In this document: positions 1-5,196 of the stretch, piece after piece
How positions within the stretch are numbered: position 1 is the stretch's first letter
Layout: the number at the start of each line of letters is the position of its first letter
Origin: Lachnospiraceae bacterium
GTDB taxonomy: Bacteria; Bacillota_A; Clostridia; Lachnospirales; Lachnospiraceae
Length of the DNA: 5,196 nucleotides
Assembly: GCA_017553965.1 (NCBI GenBank)
Contig: JAFZJK010000227.1
Location: forward strand, 1-5,196
Reading direction: 5' to 3'
Notes under the pieces: model-generated
Told to the model about the DNA's origin: nothing
What the model saw: only the letters and a program-made list of their open reading frames with translations
The model's database searches: none
Position numbers and translations under genes: made by a program

Positions 1-223
1 AGTGGTGGACCCGCCACGAAAGGGCTGTGATGAAGCATGTCTATCCACTATGTTAAAGATGCAGCCGGACCGTATCGTATATGTAAGTTGTGACAGTGCG
101 ACCCTCGCCAGGGATCTCAAGATCCTGTGCGACGGCGGCTACGAGATTGAAAAGATACGCGGTGTAGATCAGTTTGCCATGACGGTACATGTGGAAACCG
201 TGGTGAAGCTTTATAAGAAATGA
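1..223 (+). CDS. rlmD: 23S rRNA (uracil-C5)-methyltransferase, RlmD/RlmCD (RumA) family, C-terminal fragment
   Basis: This is the last 73 codons of a TrmA/RumA-type SAM-dependent RNA methyltransferase, which methylates C5 of a uracil in 23S rRNA in the cytoplasm. The gene is open at the left edge (first full codon at base 2, stop TGA 221-223), so the N-terminal TRAM, iron-sulfur and most SAM-binding regions are outside the window. Visible motifs are DPPRKGCD (motif IV, fragment residues 3-10), [14 protein letters not shown] (residues 26-39), whose Cys30 is the family's catalytic nucleophile, and the C-terminal [10 protein letters not shown], whose Glu65 matches the catalytic base. The fragment looks intact and active. 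Firmicutes homologues include single-site RlmD-like and dual-site RlmCD enzymes, and the fragment cannot separate them. The next gene begins 21 bases downstream with no terminator between, so co-transcription is possible. Confidence 0.93.
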   Translation, partial: VVDPPRKGCDEACLSTMLKMQPDRIVYVSCDSATLARDLKILCDGGYEIEKIRGVDQFAMTVHVETVVKLYKK

Positions 224-244
224 GATAAAACGGGGTGAAAAAGC

Positions 245-691
245 ATGACGGAGAATAAACAGATAACAACAGATGAATTACTCACACAAATATTTAAAGA
301 GCCGAATCCGGAGCGCCTGTTTGAGCAGAATGAGACTGCTTTTACGGTTAAGACATTTAGCGAGTATCTGTATAGCTGGTGTAAGACCAACAGGGAAATA
401 CCTGAGCACATAATCCGTCGTGCCAACCTGGAAAAATCATACGGACACCAGTTATTTACCGGGAAACGCAACCCATCGAGGGACACAGTCCTACAACTCG
501 CATTTGCAATGGATGCAGACTATAAACAGGCACAGGATATGCTGAAAATCGCCCGTAAGAGCCAGCTATACCCGCGTATAAAAAGGGATGCGGCTATCAT
601 ATATTGTCTGCATAACAGAAACTCACTGATGGACGCGCAGATACTTCTGCAGGACCTTAAATTGCCGCTGTTGGGAGGCAGAGAAAGATGA
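245..691 (+). CDS. Small HTH (XRE-like) DNA-binding protein paired with a Ser/Thr kinase
   Basis: A 148-residue soluble protein with no signal peptide or membrane segment. Residues 1-33 look like a variable, acidic N-terminal tail. Residues about 36-103 read as a helical bundle of the lambda-repressor/XRE type. The likely recognition region is around LEKSYGHQLFTGKRNPSRDTV (residues 62-82), followed by LQLAFAMDADYKQAQDMLKI (83-102), which resembles the packing helices of XRE domains. The distal part, with YPRIKRDAAIIYCL (109-122), is a pattern I recall from Lachnospiraceae proteins encoded beside protein kinases. The ATG at 245 is preceded by a GGGGTG ribosome site (232-237). Its stop overlaps the kinase start as ATGA (688-691), which implies translational coupling and a joint function. 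A role as DNA-binding effector or kinase substrate is inferred; the operator and target genes are unknown. Confidence 0.8.
   Translation: MTENKQITTDELLTQIFKEPNPERLFEQNETAFTVKTFSEYLYSWCKTNREIPEHIIRRANLEKSYGHQLFTGKRNPSRDTVLQLAFAMDADYKQAQDMLKIARKSQLYPRIKRDAAIIYCLHNRNSLMDAQILLQDLKLPLLGGRER
673..678 (+). promoter_or_regulatory. Ribosome binding site of the receptor kinase, inside the HTH gene
   Basis: GGGAGG lies 9 bases before the ATG at 688 and sits entirely within the 3' end of the upstream HTH gene. With the ATGA stop/start overlap it fixes the kinase start and supports coupled translation of the two proteins. Confidence 0.7.
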
Positions 692-2271
692 ATGTACCGG
701 AATCACTAATGGCGGAAAGCTGTTATCCGAAAGAATTCCTGGACGAATACGATCAGATGGAATGCCTGGCAAGCCACTCCGGTAAAGAAACTTTCCTGGT
801 GCAGAGCAAAAAGGACGAAAGACCGGCTATAGCCACCTGTTATGACTGCTCGGTATTCCCTGTACATGAAGATATCTCATTACTACGGGAGTTTGACCAT
901 TCGGGGCTTCCACACTACTATGCACAGTATGAGAATGGACAGATGGTATGTGTGGTCCGGGAGTATATAGAGGGAAGTCCTTTAAACGTATATGCGGGCG
1001 AAAACCAGCTGACAATGCAGGAGATACTCCTCATATCCAAACAGCTCTGCGATATCCTGGAAGTACTCCATACGCATGATCCCCAGGTAGTACACCGTGA
1101 CATAAAGCCTGAAAACATCATAGTAAGACCTGACGGAAATATCACCTTGATCGACTTTGACATAGCCCGTACGGTAAAAGAAGGAGCAGGGACCGATACG
1201 GTGTTTTTCGGCACCAAAGTATATGCACCGCCGGAACAGTATGGATTTGGACAGACGGACAGCAGAGCTGATATCTATGCCTTTGGTGTGTTACTTCGGT
1301 GGATGGTGACAGGCAGCCCCAAGAAAAACGCCAACATATCGGCAGACCCTGCAATAGAGAATATCATAGACAGATGTACGGCATTTACTCCGGAACAACG
1401 TTATAATGACATCTCGGAAGTAAAAAAAGCATTGAACGGAGCAGAGCGGCATAAACATCGTATCAGCATCAAGGCGGTAGCAGCCTGTGTTTTGATCGCA
1501 GTCATAATGCTGGGAGCGGGAATTGTAGCCGGCATATTTATCAATAAAGCATCAGAACGGGAAAGTATCACATTTAAAGAGCCTATGATCGAAAAGGCCG
1601 TACGGATATGGACAGGAAAGCAGGAAGGCACACTTACTTCTGAAGACCTGGACAAGGTCGACCGCCTGTATATATATGGTACACGTGCTTTTGATGATCC
1701 TGACAAGTATTACGAGTGTAGTGTTGATACTACCATAGAAGGTACATTGCATACGCTGGACGACTTAAAGATGCTAAAAAACCTGGAGGAACTGTACATA
1801 GTTCATCAGGGTTATGTGGATGCATCCGGGATATCCGGCCTGGTGAAGCTTTCTAAAATAGAGTTTAAGCATATGCGCCTGTCAAATGCATCAGCCATAG
1901 CAGATGTGCCAAACCTGAAACAGGCCATTTTGTTCGGAACAGGCTTATCTGACGTCACAGCTTTGGAAAACTGTCCGTGGCTGGAAACACTCGATATCGG
2001 CTTTAATGATATTTCAAGTCTTGACCGGGTGGGGCATTATCCAAATGTTAAAAACTTGGGACTTATGTGGCTTGAAATGGATAATGTGGATAATATTACG
2101 GAATACTTTCCTAAAGTGCAAAACGTTACGTTACAGTATGGAAAGTTTAGAGACCTCTCCGGTCTAAATAAACTTAACAAACTCGAATCGGTAGCCATAC
2201 TAAAGGATCAGAAAGACTCTGTAGAACCGTTATTTGAAGGTACTGATGTAAAGATAAATATAGTTGAATAA
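688..2271 (+). CDS. Membrane-anchored Ser/Thr protein kinase with extracellular leucine-rich-repeat domain
   Basis: A 527-residue receptor-like kinase. Residues about 20-250 form a Hanks-type kinase domain: catalytic loop HRDIKPEN (136-143), metal-binding Asp156 in DFD (156-158), GTKVYAPPEQYG (175-186) in place of the usual APE motif, and DIYAFG (195-200). A basic stretch, RHKHRISIK (254-262), precedes one transmembrane helix (about 262-285), placing the kinase in the cytoplasm. The outer part begins with ITFKEPMIEKAVR (294-306), similar to the cap of internalin-like proteins. It continues with irregular leucine-rich repeats (about 355-505, for example LETLDIGFNDISSL at 432-445). Two features are odd. 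The beta3 lysine expected in the RPAIATCYD strand (45-53) is replaced by Thr50, and DFG is DFD. The glycine-rich loop (SHSGKETFLV, 29-38) is also degenerate. The enzyme may be active with a relocated lysine or may be impaired. It is coupled to the upstream HTH gene and ends in a double stop (TAATAA) before a terminator. Confidence 0.9.
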   Translation: MNVPESLMAESCYPKEFLDEYDQMECLASHSGKETFLVQSKKDERPAIATCYDCSVFPVHEDISLLREFDHSGLPHYYAQYENGQMVCVVREYIEGSPLNVYAGENQLTMQEILLISKQLCDILEVLHTHDPQVVHRDIKPENIIVRPDGNITLIDFDIARTVKEGAGTDTVFFGTKVYAPPEQYGFGQTDSRADIYAFGVLLRWMVTGSPKKNANISADPAIENIIDRCTAFTPEQRYNDISEVKKALNGAERHKHRISIKAVAACVLIAVIMLGAGIVAGIFINKASERESITFKEPMIEKAVRIWTGKQEGTLTSEDLDKVDRLYIYGTRAFDDPDKYYECSVDTTIEGTLHTLDDLKMLKNLEELYIVHQGYVDASGISGLVKLSKIEFKHMRLSNASAIADVPNLKQAILFGTGLSDVTALENCPWLETLDIGFNDISSLDRVGHYPNVKNLGLMWLEMDNVDNITEYFPKVQNVTLQYGKFRDLSGLNKLNKLESVAILKDQKDSVEPLFEGTDVKINIVE

Positions 2272-2289
2272 TAAGCATATTTTAGCTTT

Positions 2290-2316
2290 AAGGTGGGCAC
2301 GCTGCCCACCTTTTTT
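2290..2316 (+). terminator. Intrinsic terminator of the HTH-kinase unit
   Basis: A perfect 10-bp stem, AAGGTGGGCA (2290-2299) with TGCCCACCTT (2303-2312), has a 3-base CGC loop. It runs into six Ts (2311-2316), with a second T-run at 2323-2328. It lies 18 bases after the kinase stop and should separate the kinase unit from the downstream secreted-protein genes. Confidence 0.92.
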
Positions 2317-2330
2317 ACGCCCTTTTTTAT

Positions 2331-2336
2331 TATAAT
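2331..2336 (+). promoter_or_regulatory. Possible -10 element for the solute-binding protein gene
   Basis: TATAAT occurs in an AT-rich block (2317-2365) just after the terminator, where the promoter of the next gene would be expected; TATACT at 2341-2346 is an alternative. No convincing TTGACA-like -35 box is visible 16-18 bases upstream, since that position overlaps the terminator stem. The call rests on location and the -10 match only. Confidence 0.3.
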
Positions 2337-2366
2337 AAAATATACTCATTTCATTAATTTAATAAG

Positions 2367-2385
2367 CTGTCAGCGTAGCTGACGG
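2367..2385 (+). other. Stem-loop in the 5' leader of the solute-binding protein gene
   Basis: CTGTCAGC (2367-2374) pairs with GCTGACGG (2378-2385) around a GTA loop, giving seven Watson-Crick pairs and one G-U. No U-tract follows, so it is unlikely to be a terminator. It sits 41 bases before the ATG at 2427 and would lie within the transcript leader if transcription starts near 2340-2355. It could be an mRNA-stabilising 5' hairpin or a protein-binding site; it matches no riboswitch I recognise. Confidence 0.5.
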
Positions 2386-2410
2386 ATGAGGTGCAGTCAA
2401 AAATAAAATG

Positions 2411-2419
2411 GAGAAAGGG
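2411..2419 (+). promoter_or_regulatory. Ribosome binding site that selects the ATG at 2427
   Basis: GAGAAAGGG ends 7 bases before the ATG at 2427, which begins a typical signal peptide (MRKKLSMLLG). The in-frame GTG at 2391 would add 12 residues ahead of that signal and lies in the leader just after the hairpin, so 2427 is the better start. Confidence 0.75.
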
Positions 2420-2426
2420 TGTTAAT

Positions 2427-4148
2427 ATGCGTAAAAAACTATCAATGTTATTGGGTGTACTGCTGGTATGTGCACTTGTCATCGGTATGGTAAAAGCATC
2501 ACCGGTAGACGCTGCTTCAAAGGTTAAGCTTAATGCAAAGAAAAAGACCATATACATAGGTGAAAAGTTCCAGCTTGAGCTTGAAGGTGCAAAGGGAGAA
2601 GTAAAATGGTCAACTTCAAAAAAGAAGATAGCGACCGTTGAAGCCGGTGTAGTTACGGCCGTTAAAAACGGAAAGACCACTATAACAGCAAAAGATCTTT
2701 CAACAAACAAAGCTTACAAATGCAAGATCACAGTTAAGAAAAACGCTATATCAAATAAGACCCTGAGCCTTAAAGGCGGAGAGTCATATGGACTCACACT
2801 CAAAGGAAATACTATAGCTGAATGGAAATCCTCCGATGAAAGCATAGCAACCGTAAATAACGGTACAGTTACAGCTCTGAAAAAAGGTAAGTCAACCATC
2901 ACTGCCAAAGTCGGCTCAAAGAAATATACATGTAAAGTAACCGTAACCGAAGATGCAGCGGTATCCGATGAACCAATCGAACTTACAATATGGTGTCTGT
3001 CAGGAGAGGACAGGAGTGTGCCCGATTCATATATGCAGGCCATTGAGGAGCTCAAGGCTTCTTATCCCAATGTAACAGTAAATGCTAAGGCATTCGAGAA
3101 TGAGGAATATAAAGTAAAGATCAAGGCTGCTGGAACAGCAAATGATCTTCCTGATATCTTCTATACATGGTCGGGTTCATTCTTGGGAGACCTTGTAAAT
3201 GCAGACGCGGTATATTGTCTTGATGATGTAATGAATAAATATGTTAAAAGCGGTGATGTACCCAAGGTCATGCTTGATAACACAACTTATAACCAAAAGA
3301 GATACGGAATACCGCTTACCATGAATGTTGTAGTACTCTATGCAAACATGGATCTGCTTAAAGAAGCAGGTTATACATCGGTACCCAAGACTATCGATGA
3401 TCTTATCGTTTGCTGTGACAAGCTGGTAGAAAAAGGCATCACACCTTTCGGATGTGCGGGTGAACCTTGGTGTATCTCAGAGTACTTTGAGCCCATTATG
3501 GAAAAGACTATCGGCGCAGCAGTGTTAAATGATGTCTTTGAAGGAAGAGCCTCATTTAATAACGAAGGTATAGCTGAGTCGGCCGATCTGTTTAAGAGTA
3601 TGATAGAAAAAGGCTATATCAAAGCTTCTGATCTGGAACTTTCAAACGGAGAAATATCAGGCAGCTTCATGGCAGGAGATTATGCATTCTATATGAACGG
3701 TTCATGGAACTGCGGAATGTTTGCAATGGATCCCGAGTTCAGCAGTAAGGTAGTAGTTGCCGAATTCCCTGTTATTAACTCTAAAAACTCGAAGGCAGGA
3801 GAACTAATAGGCGGACCTTCCAATACACTTGCAGTATCAGGTTCATCAAAGAATACAAGCGTAGCGGCTGAGTATGCAGTAGCACTCGGAAAACTTGTAT
3901 GTAAATATGATTATCTGGCAGGCGGCGGACTTCCCTCATGGAAGATAAACTATGATGACAGTGAAGTAGATGAACTTACAAAGCAGGTAGCAAAACTTTG
4001 TGCTAACGCAAAAGGTTATGTACTGTTTGGTGATACGGCTATGCCCGGAGAAGAGTCGGAACCTTATCTTAAATGCTTAGAGGAACTGGCTAAAGGCAAT
4101 ATGGACGGCAAGAGCTTTATAAGTGAGCTTTCAAAATCTATAAGATAA
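2427..4148 (+). CDS. Secreted family 1 extracellular solute-binding protein with two N-terminal Big_2 (Ig-like) domains
   Basis: A 573-residue exported protein. Residues 1-30 form a signal peptide: RKK, a hydrophobic core 8-22, and likely signal peptidase I cleavage near VDA (27-29). Cys15 follows LLV, which is not a proper lipobox. Residues about 31-104 and 107-175 are two Big_2-like domains; each has W(S/K)(T/S)S...IATV, a G-VTA turn, K(T/S)TITAK and a final Y-CK-TV strand. Residues about 182-573 resemble carbohydrate-type ABC transporter binding proteins: ELTIWCLSG (185-193), ANDLPDIFYTWSG (238-250), YGIPLTMNVVVLYANMDLLKEAG (293-315) and FMAGDYAFYMNGSW (414-427). The ligand is probably a sugar or oligosaccharide by family, but the sequence does not fix it. 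No permease or ATPase gene lies beside it here. The Big_2 pair may tether the protein to the cell wall in place of a lipid anchor, or the protein may be released. The mature part has 12 cysteines, many for an exported Gram-positive protein. Confidence 0.9.
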   Translation: MRKKLSMLLGVLLVCALVIGMVKASPVDAASKVKLNAKKKTIYIGEKFQLELEGAKGEVKWSTSKKKIATVEAGVVTAVKNGKTTITAKDLSTNKAYKCKITVKKNAISNKTLSLKGGESYGLTLKGNTIAEWKSSDESIATVNNGTVTALKKGKSTITAKVGSKKYTCKVTVTEDAAVSDEPIELTIWCLSGEDRSVPDSYMQAIEELKASYPNVTVNAKAFENEEYKVKIKAAGTANDLPDIFYTWSGSFLGDLVNADAVYCLDDVMNKYVKSGDVPKVMLDNTTYNQKRYGIPLTMNVVVLYANMDLLKEAGYTSVPKTIDDLIVCCDKLVEKGITPFGCAGEPWCISEYFEPIMEKTIGAAVLNDVFEGRASFNNEGIAESADLFKSMIEKGYIKASDLELSNGEISGSFMAGDYAFYMNGSWNCGMFAMDPEFSSKVVVAEFPVINSKNSKAGELIGGPSNTLAVSGSSKNTSVAAEYAVALGKLVCKYDYLAGGGLPSWKINYDDSEVDELTKQVAKLCANAKGYVLFGDTAMPGEESEPYLKCLEELAKGNMDGKSFISELSKSIR

Positions 4149-4158
4149 AATAAATATT

Positions 4159-4184
4159 TACCCCCGCCGATCTCGACGGGGGTA
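4159..4184 (+). terminator. GC-rich hairpin between the solute-binding and BspA-like genes, weak terminator or mRNA-processing stem
   Basis: TACCCCCG (4159-4166) pairs perfectly with CGGGGGTA (4177-4184). The 10-base loop could add two more pairs (4168-4169 with 4174-4175). The stem lies 10 bases after the stop at 4148. The downstream bases (TAGTTCTGATT, starting inside the stem end) contain no U-tract, so termination would be inefficient or factor-dependent. The stem may instead limit read-through or protect the 3' end of the solute-binding protein mRNA. Confidence 0.55.
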
Positions 4185-4205
4185 GTTCTGATTAATGAAG
4201 CAAGG

Positions 4206-4212
4206 AAGGAGG
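4206..4212 (+). promoter_or_regulatory. Strong ribosome binding site of the BspA-like gene
   Basis: AAGGAGG, a near-perfect anti-Shine-Dalgarno match, lies 10 bases before the ATG at 4223. It supports that start and suggests efficient translation. No clear promoter lies between the hairpin ending at 4184 and this site. Confidence 0.85.
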
Positions 4213-4222
4213 AGTGTAACTA

Positions 4223-5196
4223 ATGAAAAAAATAAAAGGATTACTTTGTTTATGGCTTGCCATATCGGTCATACTCTTGGGTAATGCGACATCGGCTATG
4301 GCACTGGATCTCGAAAAAATCGATTCCGGGACATGCGGGAATAATGTAGCATGGGCACTGGACGAAAACGGTACCCTTACGATCGGAGGTAACGGCAATA
4401 TAACTTCAGCACCGTGGAAGGATAAAGGCCATACAAAAGAGGTCAAAAAAGCTGTAATATCCGAAGGTGTAACAGGTATAACAGATACTGTTTTCCAGGA
4501 TTGCGAGAACCTTGAAAAGGTGGTACTCCCGGCCAGCATTACACAGCTGGGATCGGATTGCCAGCCCTTTATCTATTGCCCTAAGCTTAAAGAGATAGAT
4601 GTAGATAAAGACAATACTGTTTTTGCTTCAGAGGACGGAGTGGTATTTACTAAGGACATGAAGACACTGCTTGTATGTCCGGGCGGAAAAACAGGGAGCT
4701 ATATGGTGCCTGATTCTGTAACTAAGATCAAGTCCGAAGCATTCTTTGACTGCCAGTCACTTACAGGAGTGACACTGCCTAAAGGATTAAAGGAACTGGA
4801 AGTAAGAGCATTTTACAGATGTTATTCGTTAAAGTCGATCGAAGTTCCTTCAGGCATAACAGTGATCAATAAATCAGTATTTGAACAGTGCGAAAGCCTG
4901 GAGTCCGTGACACTTCCTGCAGGTATCACATCCATTGGTAAGTGGGCATTTTGGGGAGATAAGAGCCTTAAGGAGATAACCATCCCGAGCGGTGTGACCG
5001 AGTTCGGAGAGGAAGCATTCCAGGAGTGCAATTCACAATTAACGATATACTGCTCCGAGGGCTCATACGCAGAAAGCTATGCCAAGAAAAATGGTATAAA
5101 GACATCAGCCATAACCAAAAGCGAAACGAAAAATGCAAAACTGACACTTTCTAAAACAGAAGTTACCTTAAAGAAAGGAAAGACAGTAAAGCTTAC
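4223..5196 (+). CDS. Secreted BspA-like leucine-rich-repeat surface protein running into a Big_2 domain (3' end cut by the window)
   Basis: The reading frame is open from ATG 4223 to the window edge: 324 full codons and no stop. Residues 1-27 are a signal peptide (MKKIKG, hydrophobic core 7-20, cleavage likely after AMA at 25-27). Residues 34-58 form a short module, DSGTCGNNVAWALDENGTLT plus IGGNG, typical of the start of BspA-family proteins in Lachnospiraceae. Residues about 73-273 are LRR_5 repeats with the IPSGVT-I--EAF--C-SL pattern. Residues 133-163 hold the common SEDGVVFTKD...LLVCPGGKTGSY insertion, and GSYAESYAKKNGI (280-292) resembles the repeat-array cap. From about residue 305, LTLSKTEVTLKKGKTVKL looks like the first strands of a Big_2 domain, so one or more Ig-like or wall-associated domains probably follow. 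Such proteins are exported and often mediate adhesion or substrate contact; the specific ligand is unknown. Coupling to the preceding solute-binding protein would require read-through of the hairpin. Confidence 0.9.
   Translation, partial: MKKIKGLLCLWLAISVILLGNATSAMALDLEKIDSGTCGNNVAWALDENGTLTIGGNGNITSAPWKDKGHTKEVKKAVISEGVTGITDTVFQDCENLEKVVLPASITQLGSDCQPFIYCPKLKEIDVDKDNTVFASEDGVVFTKDMKTLLVCPGGKTGSYMVPDSVTKIKSEAFFDCQSLTGVTLPKGLKELEVRAFYRCYSLKSIEVPSGITVINKSVFEQCESLESVTLPAGITSIGKWAFWGDKSLKEITIPSGVTEFGEEAFQECNSQLTIYCSEGSYAESYAKKNGIKTSAITKSETKNAKLTLSKTEVTLKKGKTVKL
4763..5038 (+). repeat. Four in-register 23-residue (69-bp) BspA-type leucine-rich repeats
   Basis: Protein residues 181-203, 204-226, 227-249 and 250-272 are consecutive 23-residue units. 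Each follows the form: two to three residues, then V/I-T/E-L/V/I-P, then G-(I/V/L)-T/K, then (A/V)F, then (C/D)-x-S-(L/Q). They are degenerate at DNA level but exactly periodic in protein. The earlier part of the array (residues 73-180) is less regular and contains an insertion. Confidence 0.8.

Noticed and set aside
211..486. Minus-strand open frame of 91 codons opposite the HTH gene
   Set aside because: It lies antisense to a well-supported gene with a good ribosome site, and its translation has no recognisable domain. Treated as a shadow.
918..1706. Several minus-strand open frames (62-101 codons) opposite the kinase
   Set aside because: All are antisense to conserved kinase motifs and the ectodomain, overlap each other in different frames, and resemble no family.
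2391..2426. GTG at 2391 as the start of the solute-binding protein
   Set aside because: It would put 12 extra residues ahead of a standard signal peptide and lies close to the leader hairpin. The ATG at 2427 has a well-spaced GAGAAAGGG site.
2272..2426. Known riboswitch in the intergenic region before the solute-binding protein
   Set aside because: Only 155 bases, of which the first part is a terminator. The remaining leader has one small hairpin and no conserved aptamer core that I recognise.
2427..2520. Lipoprotein signal at Cys15 of the solute-binding protein
   Set aside because: The residues before Cys15 are LLV, lacking the Gly/Ala/Ser normally at -1, and hydrophobic sequence continues after it to a better signal peptidase I site near residue 29. 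Considered unlikely but not excluded.
2354..3055. Two long minus-strand frames (118 and 113 codons) opposite the Big_2 domains
   Set aside because: Both are antisense to clear Big_2 and signal-peptide coding sequence. Their hydrophobic, Phe/Ser-rich translations are what lysine-rich and repeat-rich coding DNA gives in reverse.
4192..5031. Minus-strand frames of 115 and 69 codons opposite the BspA-like gene
   Set aside because: The plus-strand frame has a signal peptide, periodic LRRs and a near-perfect ribosome site; the minus frames have none of these.
1..5196. CRISPR array, tRNA/rRNA gene, insertion sequence or defence system
   Set aside because: No spaced direct repeats, cloverleaf sequence, transposase or nuclease motifs were seen on either strand. 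The only regular repeats are protein-level LRR and Big_2 units.

Overview
The window reads as a piece of a low-to-mid-GC Firmicutes chromosome, most likely from a gut or rumen Lachnospiraceae-type anaerobe (Butyrivibrio/Roseburia-like). This is inferred from the families present: a small HTH protein overlapping an APPEQYG-type Ser/Thr kinase, Big_2 (bacterial Ig-like) domains, and BspA-type leucine-rich repeats headed by an SGTCG...LTI module. Strong AAGGAGG-like ribosome binding sites fit as well. All genes are on the + strand. No RNA gene, CRISPR array, insertion sequence or phage feature was found.

Region 1 (1-223) is the 3' end of a 23S rRNA uracil-C5 methyltransferase (RlmD/RlmCD family), with its catalytic Cys and Glu visible. 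Region 2 (245-2271) is a tight two-gene unit. A 148-residue HTH-type DNA-binding protein overlaps by ATGA with a membrane-anchored Ser/Thr kinase. The kinase has a cytoplasmic catalytic domain, one transmembrane helix and a leucine-rich-repeat (LRR) ectodomain. The kinase ATP site is unusual: the beta3 lysine position holds Thr and DFG is DFD. The unit ends in a strong intrinsic terminator (2290-2316).

Region 3 (about 2317-2426) is an AT-rich leader with a possible -10 box and an 8-bp hairpin. It precedes a secreted 573-residue family 1 solute-binding protein that carries two Big_2 domains at its N-terminus and has no recognisable lipobox. A GC-rich hairpin without a U-tract (4159-4184) follows it. 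Region 4 (4223 to the window end) is a secreted BspA-like LRR protein that runs into a Big_2 domain where the window stops. It has no stop codon in the window.

Taken together, an rRNA-modification housekeeping gene is followed by what looks like a transmembrane signalling module (LRR receptor kinase plus HTH partner) and then by two extracellular Ig/LRR-domain proteins. A functional link between the kinase module and the surface proteins is an inference from adjacency only, because a strong terminator separates them. The longest stretch without a gene is 155 bases (2272-2426), and it is accounted for by the terminator, leader hairpin and ribosome binding site.
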